A DNA stretch of 64,000 nt from Snuella lapsa (GCF_039539345.1 NZ_BAABCY010000012.1:1-64000); one strand, 5' to 3'. Shown: positions 7,642 through 17,718, numbered from the stretch's first letter. Notes: generated by a model not told the origin, from the letters alone. Program-made: numbers and translations.

Positions 7642-9807
7642 TTATAGTAGAGCGTTTGCGATAGCTTCCAATGAAACACTGAGCAGTTTCTTTGATATAC
7701 CATTCAATACCATTTGATTTCCCTTAAAATGATATATCCGTTGGACATGTTCAAAATGCGCACCTGCTTTTAAGAAGAGGGCTGGTGACGAGGATTCCAA
7801 CTCATAGAACGGTCCTAATTGACCACCATTCTCCAGAGGCCCGTCATTATAGGAATTAAATACATCTCCCGAAAAAGGATCTTCCTGAATCTCCCATGCT
7901 GAATTAACATACTTGTCATCAACCTGTGGTTGCGCTATTTCCAAAACTGTTAAAATTCCATTCTCTGCATCGTAACTACCTATGTATTTTGTAGCACGCT
8001 TTGGAGAGATGCCTATCTTGCCCCTGCTTTTGCCATCAGCCTTAAAAAACACCGCATCGTTGGTAGTTTTTAAACGCTCTTCGCTTATCTTGCCAAAATA
8101 GTTGTCATTAACCCGGGTTCCTAATTTAGACACTTCTCCTCCTCTTATCGGCGCAACTACCGTTACTTTAGGTGATGGATTAAGCATACAGAGCAACCAT
8201 ATCGATACAGTACCCGTGTTTTCAGTCCAATCAAAATTTCCAGTGTTCTTTACCTCATTCAAAGTCTCATAAGCAACTACCGAAAATGCGTTATTATCCA
8301 AACCTAAATGAGAAGTAATCGCATCCTTAGAAAGTAGGTTTACTGTCCTTTTGATGTTTATATCGAAGGTAGTTCCCGAATAGTTTGTCAGAGAGGCTTT
8401 CTTATTAAAAACAACTGATGTCTTGTTACGGGAAACTGTTTGAAATGGCTCTGAATCTATTGCTGCAGGCACTTTCCAATCTGAAAAATCAAATCCCTTG
8501 CCTTTTGGGAAAAACAGGGAAAACTGTCCTCCTTCGGGTCCCAACCAAAAACGCTCTTCGCCTCCAAAAGCATTGAATTGGGAATTAATCTTTCCTGAAA
8601 CAATCAGATCATGGTTAATCCAACCAAAGCTCATCCCTTCATCGCCATCTAATGTGCTAGTCATAACACGACCTTGCAACTCAGGCACAACCACAATCCC
8701 CGATTTTTCTAAGGGGTTTTCCATAACCGTCGCATCTTGATAATACTGTTGCAACAGTTTTCTATCATACCCATAACTTCCTTTGAGGGGTGCTTTTTCT
8801 TCACTTTTTATTGTTACCTCAAAACGCCTCAAATAACAATCATTACCATTATGTACCATACTAATCCCCCATTCCAATGCATTCGATTCATTCCCTGTTA
8901 AATCCGGTCGATAAGCACCAGGGGCATTGGGCCTATTAATTGCTTTAACCGAATGCGCGTTAGACATAAAGTCGAATCCGGTTTCTGAATAGGCAATTGT
9001 AGATGAAATCGATGCTAATGCGGCAACTCCCAAACCTTGCTTCCAGATCATCACTTCATGGCTTTTATCAAGTATTGGATTATTTGGACGCTTCACATAG
9101 GGGCCTTCTGGCTGATCTGAAACCGCAACGCCCATTTGTGTGTGAGCGGGTCCAGCCGATCCATGGGACCTACTTCTTCCTTTGTAATACAAAAGGTATT
9201 GCCCTTCCCTATAAATCAAAGCGGCATCATCAATGCGATAGCTGTCAAAGTCTTCAGGGGTATCACTAATTTTCAATACTGGGTTGGCATCTACACGGGT
9301 AAAAGGTCCTTCAGGTGCATCGGCTATCGCTAATCCCAACGCTGTGATATCTGTGGCTGCATTGTTTTCAAAAACACCATCGTTTCTTTCTGGCGTTGGT
9401 TTTACACCTGTATAAAATAGATAATACTTTCCATGAGCCATCATGATATTAGGGGTAAACACGGCGTGGGAATCAAAATGCCCTTGTATACCAACCCCTA
9501 AGGCTTCCCCTTGTTCCTGCCAGGTGTATCCCTCATCATTAGAAGTCGCATACCAAATGGTTCCCCAATATCCAGGTGCTTGACCCAAAACTTTCGTATA
9601 GTACACATAATAGGTATCATCCACTTTTATGACATCACTAGGATCCCTTCGCGTTATTCCCGCTTCATAGCCTATACCTTTAATGTTTGTATAACCATAA
9701 ACGACAGGAGCATCAGTATTGTTTTCGGTAACCTGCTCTGGCTTATTATTTTTACAGCTGAAAAAAATAAGTGATCCCAAAAGCAAAATTGCAAATTGTT
9801 TTTTCAT
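7642..9807 (-). CDS. GH43/GH117-like propeller fused to DUF6786
   Basis: A 721-residue lipoprotein (LLGSLIFFSCKNN, Cys 18) made of two parts. Residues about 40-335 form a five-bladed propeller of the GH43/GH117 type: ITRRDPSDVIKVDDTYYVYY with the first acidic residue, DSHAVFTPNIMMAHGKYYLF, then DSYRIDDAALIYREGQYLLY with Asp residues in the expected catalytic places. Residues about 345-720 match the DUF6786 type of carbohydrate-associated beta-sandwich (LQGRVMTSTLDGDEGMSFGW, NAFGGEERFWLGPEGGQFSL). The propeller suggests removal of an arabinose-, xylose- or anhydrogalactose-type end group; the C-terminal part may bind or process the glycan. It lies between GH116 and GH5-like genes in one transcription unit. 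The assignment between GH43 and GH117 is open. Confidence 0.75.
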   Translation of the reverse strand: MKKQFAILLLGSLIFFSCKNNKPEQVTENNTDAPVVYGYTNIKGIGYEAGITRRDPSDVIKVDDTYYVYYTKVLGQAPGYWGTIWYATSNDEGYTWQEQGEALGVGIQGHFDSHAVFTPNIMMAHGKYYLFYTGVKPTPERNDGVFENNAATDITALGLAIADAPEGPFTRVDANPVLKISDTPEDFDSYRIDDAALIYREGQYLLYYKGRSRSHGSAGPAHTQMGVAVSDQPEGPYVKRPNNPILDKSHEVMIWKQGLGVAALASISSTIAYSETGFDFMSNAHSVKAINRPNAPGAYRPDLTGNESNALEWGISMVHNGNDCYLRRFEVTIKSEEKAPLKGSYGYDRKLLQQYYQDATVMENPLEKSGIVVVPELQGRVMTSTLDGDEGMSFGWINHDLIVSGKINSQFNAFGGEERFWLGPEGGQFSLFFPKGKGFDFSDWKVPAAIDSEPFQTVSRNKTSVVFNKKASLTNYSGTTFDINIKRTVNLLSKDAITSHLGLDNNAFSVVAYETLNEVKNTGNFDWTENTGTVSIWLLCMLNPSPKVTVVAPIRGGEVSKLGTRVNDNYFGKISEERLKTTNDAVFFKADGKSRGKIGISPKRATKYIGSYDAENGILTVLEIAQPQVDDKYVNSAWEIQEDPFSGDVFNSYNDGPLENGGQLGPFYELESSSPALFLKAGAHFEHVQRIYHFKGNQMVLNGISKKLLSVSLEAIANALL

Positions 9808-9833
9808 CTTCTATTCTTTAATATTATGGTTTG

Positions 9834-12641
9834 TTAATATTTTATGTCAACCATTATCTGATCTCCTAATTTAAGTATTTGTTCCTCAAACTCCACATGG
9901 CAGGTATTTCCAAAAGTAGTTTTCTCTGCTTTTACGCGTTTACCATTAAGAAATAGTCTAACTTTCACTACGCTGCTTTTCACTCCAAGTGAAAGCTTAT
10001 TAAGCTTCAACTGACCATTAAGCATTGTTAAACTATTTATTTGTGCTTTCTGGGTTCTCTTTTGTTCAAAAGTTCCCCACCCTTCTGCGACGGTAAACGG
10101 TGCTTTAAAATCCTCTGGATTCAACTTTGGATTGAATGCCAAATGCCCTTTGGGGCCATGATAGTCGAACCCACAAACAGCGAGAAACACCCCATAACTT
10201 GCCATGGAACGACTGTAATGATCACTGCATTCAATTTCATTAAAAGGATTTCTGGCTATAGGGTGGTATCTGTCATGTACGGCTCTCATAGTAGCCAAAC
10301 CCTCAAGTAACAATCCTTCATATACCATGTGCGCCGCCACTTGGTATTCAAAACCATTCATCGCTTCATCGAAATAGCCACCGGGTCCTAACCAAGTCTC
10401 TGACTCGTCGGGTCGTTTATCCATTCCTGGAACGGCTTTTTCTACTCCGCCTTTGGGCCAGGTACACATAATGGTTCCTGCTTCGCCTTCGGTAGCATAA
10501 ATACGTGCTCCTTTAATGGGTTTGTTTTGCTTTTGATATAAAAAAGCATCCGGTGCAAAATTGTATTTCCATATGGATTTTAGGGCAGATCGCGTTTCGG
10601 ATTCGGGGATAACCCTTTCTGGAAGACCTATTTGCCAACCAAAACTCTGTCCTAAAACCTGATCGATATGACATCCTATATTAGTATTTATAGCATTTGG
10701 ATGATTCGGGTCGGGCTTATGAATAAAATACTCGCCGTTATATAGTTTCTCTACAATATTCTTCTGTCCTCGCTTTAATAGTGTATCGCAAGCACTTGCA
10801 AAATCGTAATCTCCAACTTCCAATGCCATTTCCTTTCCTACCGCCAACGCCCCTAAATACAGTGAACTGATCCAACCCATCGGACCGTACCATGATGCAT
10901 CTAATGTATTATGTTGACCTCCTTCCAATAAACCATCTTGGTCTTTGTCTTCACTGATAATGAAAGCCACAGACTTCTTTATTTTTGAATAATTTCTTTT
11001 TAAAAAGGCATCATCTTTACTCATTTTATGTTCCCTGTACGCTCTCATGATGGTGCCACAATGGCCATCGTGGGCTACTTGTGAACCGTATCTTCCAGCC
11101 GTCTCATCCCGATGGCCTAAAGAGCCATCTTCATTGAACATGCGTCCATAATCGGTTTCTTCACGTAGTTTACGCTCCAATTTTGGAAACACATGCGCCA
11201 TCCCTTGAGCATATTGCCAAACGTGTTGGCAAGTTCCCGGACAACATTCAACACCTTCCCACCCCCAAAAACGGCCATTATCAAACCATAATACGGTGTT
11301 GGTAGCCAAACAATCAAGGGAAATAAAACTTCTATCCAACAACCAATAAGGTAACGTAGAATCGTACCATGTTTTATTCCATAGGTGCGTTGTTTCTGTT
11401 AATCTTTTGAAATGATCTCCTATGTACTCCGATACTGCACTGGCTGATTTAAACTTATTATAATAATGGCGTTTTAAGTTTTTGACACCCTCTAATGCCA
11501 ACAATTGTCCGGTCTCATGTTCCTGTTGATTTAAATGGGGAAAACACCATGAGATTACAAAAGAAATCTCTTTGGTTTCTCCGGGTTCCAAACTTAATAT
11601 CTTTCCTAAAAGACCTATGGCTTTCTTGCTTAAACTACTTGTTTTAGCTCCACTAGGTGCCTCATCTTTCATGTTACCAAAAAGGTTTTCAATATCACTT
11701 ACAGAATCTGTTGCTAAGTTTAGAATTGTTTTATTGGTATCTTTTAAAACAGACAATGCCATCGATCCATATCCGTGCTTTTCTTTAAGGCTATCTGAAA
11801 CGGTATAGTTTAAACTTTCTAAATTATTAGATCCGATATATGTACTTTTCCTTTCACCTTTTTCATCCGAATCCTCGAAAGGACAAACCGCATTCTCCAA
11901 CCAGGAAATCAGTTCCAATTCAACCATAGAATTACTGTTGTTGGACACTTTATAATTCATTATTGTGGCCGGTAGAGCTGAATCTTCTTCATTCAAAGGT
12001 ATGAACGGGGAAAACGCTTCCAATCTAATATCTACAGGCAAATCTTCGTCATGGTAAGTTACTTTGCCAATAGGATATTCACCCCTAAAGGATACTTCTG
12101 GAAAGCCTTTAGCATCTAAGGCCCTTATTAAGTGACCTTCATCCGTTTTTATTCTTATAGCGGCACCTTGTTCCAATGGTCTTTTTTCCCTTGCAAACAC
12201 TTTATCAGGATCTTTGTAGTGCCCCCCTAAGGTCATGGCATCAAATCGCTGTCCGTGATCCTTTTCCCTACTGTATTCTGTTTTAAAAATATTCCATAGC
12301 CATAGTTTCCCATCACCTCCAAGATACAATTGACCACAAGCGATACCGCCAATAGGCATTCCCACATACTTTAATTGTTCCTTTGTATAAATTTCTGGTT
12401 GTCCACGTTCAAACAAAGATTTTACCCACGCCGGGGATAGTTTCTTATCCTCTGGAATAAGATGCGATTCTTGGTCGAAATTAAATGGTCCTGCAAAAAT
12501 TGAGGGGTTTGGAAAGGCTAAGAAACCAAACCCCAAAGCGCTTTGTTTTATAAAATTCCTGCGAGCCAAGTGGTGCTCATCGGTATTGGGACTACAACAT
12601 CCGGTGTTGGGATTGCAACATGATGTTTTATTTTTTTTCAT
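9834..12641 (-). CDS. GH116 glycoside hydrolase with Cys-rich leader and Tat signal
   Basis: A 935-residue GH116 enzyme. Residues 1-26 carry a Cys-rich stretch, CCNPNTGCCSPNTDEHH, placed before a twin-arginine signal ARRNFIKQSALGFGFLAF, so the folded enzyme should leave through Tat. The GBA2_N domain starts at VGMPIGGIACGQLYLGGDGK (near residue 90). The catalytic domain shows WGWEGVECCPGTCQHVWQYA, with the presumed nucleophile Glu, and HNTLDASWYGPMGW, with the presumed acid/base Asp. CxGTC-type cysteines near the active site are shared with the copy at 12699. Length is about 60 residues above the Sec copy, mainly from the leader. It lies 27 nt before the GH43-like gene and 57 nt after the third GH116. 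Confidence 0.9.
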   Translation of the reverse strand: MKKNKTSCCNPNTGCCSPNTDEHHLARRNFIKQSALGFGFLAFPNPSIFAGPFNFDQESHLIPEDKKLSPAWVKSLFERGQPEIYTKEQLKYVGMPIGGIACGQLYLGGDGKLWLWNIFKTEYSREKDHGQRFDAMTLGGHYKDPDKVFAREKRPLEQGAAIRIKTDEGHLIRALDAKGFPEVSFRGEYPIGKVTYHDEDLPVDIRLEAFSPFIPLNEEDSALPATIMNYKVSNNSNSMVELELISWLENAVCPFEDSDEKGERKSTYIGSNNLESLNYTVSDSLKEKHGYGSMALSVLKDTNKTILNLATDSVSDIENLFGNMKDEAPSGAKTSSLSKKAIGLLGKILSLEPGETKEISFVISWCFPHLNQQEHETGQLLALEGVKNLKRHYYNKFKSASAVSEYIGDHFKRLTETTHLWNKTWYDSTLPYWLLDRSFISLDCLATNTVLWFDNGRFWGWEGVECCPGTCQHVWQYAQGMAHVFPKLERKLREETDYGRMFNEDGSLGHRDETAGRYGSQVAHDGHCGTIMRAYREHKMSKDDAFLKRNYSKIKKSVAFIISEDKDQDGLLEGGQHNTLDASWYGPMGWISSLYLGALAVGKEMALEVGDYDFASACDTLLKRGQKNIVEKLYNGEYFIHKPDPNHPNAINTNIGCHIDQVLGQSFGWQIGLPERVIPESETRSALKSIWKYNFAPDAFLYQKQNKPIKGARIYATEGEAGTIMCTWPKGGVEKAVPGMDKRPDESETWLGPGGYFDEAMNGFEYQVAAHMVYEGLLLEGLATMRAVHDRYHPIARNPFNEIECSDHYSRSMASYGVFLAVCGFDYHGPKGHLAFNPKLNPEDFKAPFTVAEGWGTFEQKRTQKAQINSLTMLNGQLKLNKLSLGVKSSVVKVRLFLNGKRVKAEKTTFGNTCHVEFEEQILKLGDQIMVDIKY

Positions 12642-12698
12642 AATCTATGTAATTGACTTGTACGTATTTTTAAGACAGTATTGAAAGTCCTTTACTTA

Positions 12699-15542
12699 TT
12701 AGTAATTTATAACGGCCACTAAGTCCTGATCTTCAATAATTGTGAAATCTTTAAAAGTAATGATAACAGACTCTTTTTGCTGCTGATAACTATTTTTAAT
12801 GCGTTTACCATTTAGCTTCAAAACAACCGATCCAACCTTTTTATTTTTTGGTATGACCACTGATAGCTGTTTTAATTGTATACTACCTGAAGCCATATGT
12901 ATGGTCATCGCTTGCTTACCATCCGATTGGAACTGGGCGTAACTCCCCCAGCCTTCGGAGGCAATAAACGCTGCTTTAAAATTTTCAGGGGTAAGCTTTG
13001 GTGCAAACGCGATTTGTTTTTTTGGACCATGGTATTTGAAGCCACAAACAGCCAGATACACCCCATAACTTGCCATAGCACGCGCATAATGATCACTACA
13101 TTCTACTTCGTTATAAGGATTACGTTTTGTCGCATGATAGCGGTCATGAATCGCTCTGGTAATAGCCAATCCTTCCATGAGTTTACCTTCCCAGATCATG
13201 TGCCCAGCAACTTCGTACTCAAATCCCGTCATACACTCATTAAAGTAACCAAACTGCCAATGTTTTTCCCAATCGTCCCGTTTCCCTCCTTTTGGCCAGG
13301 TACACATCACCAATCCCATATCGTTGTCTATAGCATACGGTCTTCCGGCTAATTTTTCAGGAAGTGAAGCCCTGAATTTTCCCATATGGGGAACAAAATT
13401 GTACTTCCATAGTGATTCCAGTGATTTTTGGATCATTTCCTCATTGTACAATCGTCCTAACCCCAACTGAAATGCCCAACTTTGTCCAAATACCTGATCG
13501 ATATAGCAACCTATACCAATGCCAATAGCATCCTTATGTTTGGGGTCTTCGTTCTGAACAAAGAACGCTCCGTTAAACAAGGTTTCAATATTTTTTTGCC
13601 CTTTTTTGAAAATGGTTTTGCATTGCTTAGCGAATGACTTATCATTCACTTCTTCAGCCATTACGCTTCCTGCCGACAATGCCGCCAGATACAAAGAGGT
13701 GATTACAGGAATGTTACCATACCATTCGGCATCTAAGGTATTATGCTGTTCACCATAGATCATTCCATTGGCTTCACCGTCTTCTTCATCCATAGCTATT
13801 AAATACTGTAAAGCCAATTTAATATGCTTCCAATTCGTATTCAAAAAACTAGTATCCGGCATCATTTGGTGTTCCCTGTACGATCGCAGTACAATACCTG
13901 CCTGACCGTCGGCCGCATCGCGGTTGGCCCTTCCTCCCCTGAAATCGATTTTACCCTGTTCGTCCATAACGGCAAAATCGGTACGCTCCCTAAGGTTGCG
14001 CTCCAATTCTGGAAATACACGTCCAACGGCTTGCGCATAATGCCATACATGGGTACAGGTACCGGGACAACAACCAATGCCTTCCCAAGCCCAAAAGCGC
14101 CCGTCTTCCAATAGGTAACATGTTTCTGTAGCCAAAATAGAGGTATTTGCAAAGGTCCTGTTCAACAACCAGTAAGGCAAAGTAGATTGGTTATAAAAGG
14201 TATCACTGAATGTCAACGTTTGCTTGTGTAACTTTTCAAAATTATTAGTGATCTCCTGTGCTACTTCCAATGCATTATTAAAACGATTGCTATAGGAACG
14301 CCCTTTAAAACGGTCGCCGTCTACACTCAAATTTGGGAAATACCAACTAATCACAAAGGCTATATCCTTTTGGGCTCCGGGTTGTAGAGTTACTGTTTTA
14401 CTAAGTCCCCCACGTAAACTATTTCCAAAAGCCTCTATTGCCGATGCTTTGGAATCATGTTCACTTGGAAATAACATCTCTGAATAATAATCCTCTTGTG
14501 CAGTAGACTCAACATTTACACCATCATTTAGTAGCATTAAGCTCATATTTCCATAGTCGCGTTGCTGTTTATGCTGAAAGTCCAATTCTGAACCGTTTTC
14601 ATCTATAAGCGCTTCGCAAAACAATGCTGAAGACTTATCATCCTTTGTAATTGTATTTTTTAAACGCACCTCAGTAGCCACACCATTCATATAAAGTACC
14701 GGATTTTCTAACCATCCTGACAATTCACAATGCACCTCAGTATTACTGGTATTAACCACAGTAAAATTCATGACGGTTGCCGGATAACTGGATGATGCCA
14801 CATCAAGAGGTATAAAAGGAGAATATCCTTTTAGGGTAATAGTTACAGGCAAATCCTGCTCTTTATAGGTCACTTCTGCAACAGGGTATTGACCTTTAAA
14901 CGTAATGTCCTTAAAGCCTTTGTAATCCAATTGTTTTGTCCATGAGGTACTACCTTGCTTTATTTTGATTGCAAATCCCTGATCGAACGGATACTCGGGT
15001 GTTACGGGTACTATATAATTCGCTCCATCACGAGGTCTTACGGCTCTTCCCTTTAACTGATGTGTTTTTCCTATAATGCCTTCTTTGGTATCATTAAAAA
15101 TATCCCACAGCCAAAGTTTCCCATCACCTCCCAGATATACTTGACCAGCACAAATGCCACCAACTGGCATCCCTATATATACCAACTCGCTTCCGGTATA
15201 AACTTCTGCTTTTCCTCTTTTGTATAGCGCTTTAATCCAATCGGGATCCAGATTTTTATTGATTGGTATTTTATAGGAATCCTGAAATATTTCGGAGGCT
15301 CTTAAAGGATGAGTCAATCCCAGGGTCAAACCTGCCATACTAAGTCCCATGACTTTCATAAAATCCCTACGCTGTACATCGGTATTTAAAAATTCATCAG
15401 GCTTGTCACAACACGTTTCAGTTGCACAACAAGTCTCTACATCTTCATTTTGTATTGTACATTCTTCAGATAGTGCTTCTTTTAAACTATCAGGTGAGCA
15501 ACATCCTGTAGCGGGATCACAACTATTTTTATTATCGGCCAT
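12699..15542 (-). CDS. GH116 glycoside hydrolase with extended Cys-rich leader and Tat signal
   Basis: A 947-residue GH116 enzyme and first gene of the glycan run. Before the twin-arginine signal VQRRDFMKVMGLSMAGLTLG there are about 58 residues with ten cysteines in CxxxxGCC and CC patterns (SCDPATGCCSP, VETCCATETCC). The core shows IGMPVGGICAGQVYLGGDGK, WAWEGIGCCPGTCTHVWHYA with the presumed catalytic Glu, and HNTLDAEWYGNIPVITSLYL with the presumed catalytic Asp. The leader motif C-x-P-x-TGCCSP is shared with the copy at 9834, which points to a common, selected role such as metal binding or cofactor delivery before export. The two Tat copies are probably older duplicates of each other than of the Sec copy at 3806. 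Confidence 0.9.
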   Translation of the reverse strand: MADNKNSCDPATGCCSPDSLKEALSEECTIQNEDVETCCATETCCDKPDEFLNTDVQRRDFMKVMGLSMAGLTLGLTHPLRASEIFQDSYKIPINKNLDPDWIKALYKRGKAEVYTGSELVYIGMPVGGICAGQVYLGGDGKLWLWDIFNDTKEGIIGKTHQLKGRAVRPRDGANYIVPVTPEYPFDQGFAIKIKQGSTSWTKQLDYKGFKDITFKGQYPVAEVTYKEQDLPVTITLKGYSPFIPLDVASSSYPATVMNFTVVNTSNTEVHCELSGWLENPVLYMNGVATEVRLKNTITKDDKSSALFCEALIDENGSELDFQHKQQRDYGNMSLMLLNDGVNVESTAQEDYYSEMLFPSEHDSKASAIEAFGNSLRGGLSKTVTLQPGAQKDIAFVISWYFPNLSVDGDRFKGRSYSNRFNNALEVAQEITNNFEKLHKQTLTFSDTFYNQSTLPYWLLNRTFANTSILATETCYLLEDGRFWAWEGIGCCPGTCTHVWHYAQAVGRVFPELERNLRERTDFAVMDEQGKIDFRGGRANRDAADGQAGIVLRSYREHQMMPDTSFLNTNWKHIKLALQYLIAMDEEDGEANGMIYGEQHNTLDAEWYGNIPVITSLYLAALSAGSVMAEEVNDKSFAKQCKTIFKKGQKNIETLFNGAFFVQNEDPKHKDAIGIGIGCYIDQVFGQSWAFQLGLGRLYNEEMIQKSLESLWKYNFVPHMGKFRASLPEKLAGRPYAIDNDMGLVMCTWPKGGKRDDWEKHWQFGYFNECMTGFEYEVAGHMIWEGKLMEGLAITRAIHDRYHATKRNPYNEVECSDHYARAMASYGVYLAVCGFKYHGPKKQIAFAPKLTPENFKAAFIASEGWGSYAQFQSDGKQAMTIHMASGSIQLKQLSVVIPKNKKVGSVVLKLNGKRIKNSYQQQKESVIITFKDFTIIEDQDLVAVINY

Positions 15543-16284
15543 ATTTTAAAGTATTTACTATTGACTTTAAAATTACAAAGGCAGATCAATTTCACTTTAT
15601 ATTGTAAGGGTGAACTTGTCCCAAAATTGATGTTGGGATATCCCAAGGCTTTAAAAACAAGGGATGAGAAGCTCTGGTATTTTTATTTTAACGTGAACCC
15701 CATTTAGGAGTTCAAGATGTCGCTTCTGTAAAATTCTGGAAACTTTTTATGTCATAAAACATCAAAAAAATGTCTCCTTATTTGCTTTTTAACACAGCAA
15801 CTTAGGTTCTTACTTTTTTGCATTGCCCAAAAAAGTAAGCAAAAAAGTCTAGGCTCACGATAAAAACCTAAAAATGCTACGGTATCCGCTCCCACGGATA
15901 AAAATACCTCCCCCTCATTACTTCGGGGTCAAACAAGATTTTCATCCTCTTGCCCGACCTGCTACCTTGATTTTTAAGATTTTTATAGATATGCCATGGC
16001 TCGCTTCTCTTTAATTTTATTATGCAAACTATGTCATCCCATGCTTGTATGAGGAAGAATCTCATCATTATGAGATTTCTCACTTCCACTTCGCTCAGTA
16101 CAGGCTTAGTTCGTCCCTCTCTCTGTCGAAATAATAAACATCTAAAAAAAACAGTTATTTATGATTATTATTAAACACTTGGATGATAATTGAAGCTCAG
16201 GTTAGTATAAAATTTACTTGTCTTCGATTCGATTTTTGTAAAAATCACTCAAACTGACGTAAATATTCTTATGCAAAATTCGCT
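15543..16284. other. Gene-free interval with dispersed-repeat sequence
   Basis: This 742-nt interval separates the AraC regulator from the GH116 run and must hold the run's promoter, though no clean TTG/TAnnTTTG pair is seen. From about 15800 to 16130 it has a stretch (GCCCAAAAAAGTAAGC, then AAAGTCTAGGCTCACG, then CTACGGTATCCGCTCCCACGG) that resembles a dispersed intergenic repeat I recall from other Flavobacteriaceae. A 70-codon open frame within it (15877-16089) is not credible as a gene. Confidence 0.4.
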
Positions 16285-17718
16285 TTATTTCAAACTGTTT
16301 TTATATTCTGAAGGTGTTATGTTGGTAATGGCCTTAAAGGTGCGATAAAAGGAGGTTTTAGAACTAAAACCACATCGTTCAGCAATCGATATCATGGTAT
16401 AGGCTTCATTTTTCGGATCTTGTAGTTGTTGCTTAAAAGCTTCAACTCTTAAATAGTTAAGGTAATTAATAAGTGATCCGTATTCGCTTTTTGAAAATAA
16501 GTCATCTATATCCCCTTCGGAATAGTTTGAAACCGTGGTTATATCTTGAATGGAACATTCGTTGTTTAAGTAAATTTCTGAAGTACTAACAATGGATTTT
16601 AATTTTTCCAATGCTTCATCATCTTCTGGTGATATTTTGATGTTTGATTTCGGTTTTAAGGCTAATCTGCGAATTACATATATTCCAACGAAGCCTAACA
16701 GAAAGATTATAGCCCATACCCAAATTTTCATATACCATTGCGTTTCATCCATAAAAATAATATCATCTACCATGATATGTCCCCATCCGTCTGAATAGTG
16801 ATCGACAATTTCGATAGTCCCCGTCATGCCCTTTAATTCTTTTACATTCCATTGATGGGGCCTTAAATTGCCGTCGTTATTTCCTGTTACTGAATAAACG
16901 ATGCTATCATTAACCAATAAATTAACACAGGTTCGTTTTGGATGGTTTCCTCCTCCTACCAATAAGGTTATGTAATCGTGATTTATCTTAAATGGTTTGG
17001 ATGTTAATTTACCCTGCTTTTTATCATGGGTTCTCCCAAAGGAAAAGGCAAAATACTCACCGTTAAATCCATTGGCTGAAATGGGATAGTAAACATTTAT
17101 TCTGTTTCTCGGCACTTCAAAGGCTTCTCCTTCTACTTGCCAGTTGCTATAGGTACCATTTTCAAAGTCTTCAAAAACAACTTCCCGGTGGTGAATTTTA
17201 TCACTAAAGGTAAAATTATCGGCTAATATAAATCCTAAAGCGCTCCTTTCAAAAGGGGACGCCATGGCATCTACAACCTCAATAATAGCCTCTTGACCTT
17301 GAAAAGCCCGAACATCCCAAACGGTTTCTCGCAAAACCATGTCATTTCGTCCGGTAGCTGTTTTTACAATTTTATTATCAATGATTAAATTAACACATTC
17401 GCGAACATCGTGTTCTCCTCCTGCTATAAAAAAAGAGATATAGTTTCTATTGATCTTAAATTTATGGGATATTAATTTTCCTTGTGCCCTGCTTTCTCCT
17501 TGTCCATCAACATTAGAAAAAGCCAAGTATTTTCCATGTACTCCTTTGATGGGTTCTCTTATGGAATCAATGTTAACAGGGGTTACGAAAGATTCTCCTT
17601 GTTTATTCCAATTTAAAAACTGCCCCTTTTCGAAGTCATCGAACACAATATCGGGGCGTTCCGTTTTGGCACATCCTAACAATAAAAGAATGAAAATACC
17701 GATACAACGAAAAGACAT
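16285..17718 (-). CDS. Membrane-anchored AraC-family regulator with duplicated GH32-type sensor domains
   Basis: With the start at 17718 the protein has 477 residues; an upstream in-frame ATG (17760) adds 14 residues before the signal. The N terminus MSFRCIGIFILLLLGCAKTE is a lipoprotein-like signal. Two homologous beta-sandwich modules follow, about 22-165 (VFDDFEKGQFLNWNKQGESF, then RNYISFFIAGGEH) and 175-325 (VFEDFENGTYSNWQVEGEAF, then HDYITLLVGGGNHPKRTCVN, and GWGHIMVDDI). They resemble the DFE...W...G extension found in GH32 levanases. One transmembrane helix (about 330-350, WVWAIIFLLGFVGIYVI) leads to an AraC DNA-binding domain (about 375-477; AERCGFSSKTSFYRTFKAI). It probably senses a periplasmic sugar and controls the GH116 run downstream or the run it ends. 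Confidence 0.85.
   Translation of the reverse strand: MSFRCIGIFILLLLGCAKTERPDIVFDDFEKGQFLNWNKQGESFVTPVNIDSIREPIKGVHGKYLAFSNVDGQGESRAQGKLISHKFKINRNYISFFIAGGEHDVRECVNLIIDNKIVKTATGRNDMVLRETVWDVRAFQGQEAIIEVVDAMASPFERSALGFILADNFTFSDKIHHREVVFEDFENGTYSNWQVEGEAFEVPRNRINVYYPISANGFNGEYFAFSFGRTHDKKQGKLTSKPFKINHDYITLLVGGGNHPKRTCVNLLVNDSIVYSVTGNNDGNLRPHQWNVKELKGMTGTIEIVDHYSDGWGHIMVDDIIFMDETQWYMKIWVWAIIFLLGFVGIYVIRRLALKPKSNIKISPEDDEALEKLKSIVSTSEIYLNNECSIQDITTVSNYSEGDIDDLFSKSEYGSLINYLNYLRVEAFKQQLQDPKNEAYTMISIAERCGFSSKTSFYRTFKAITNITPSEYKNSLK

Noticed and set aside
13862..14152. Open frames of up to about 150 codons inside the GH116 genes on either strand
   Set aside because: They are antisense or out-of-frame shadows of strongly supported enzymes.
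15877..16089. 70-codon minus-strand frame between the AraC regulator and GH116
   Set aside because: It lies in repeat-like intergenic sequence, has no recognisable domain and an improbable composition.
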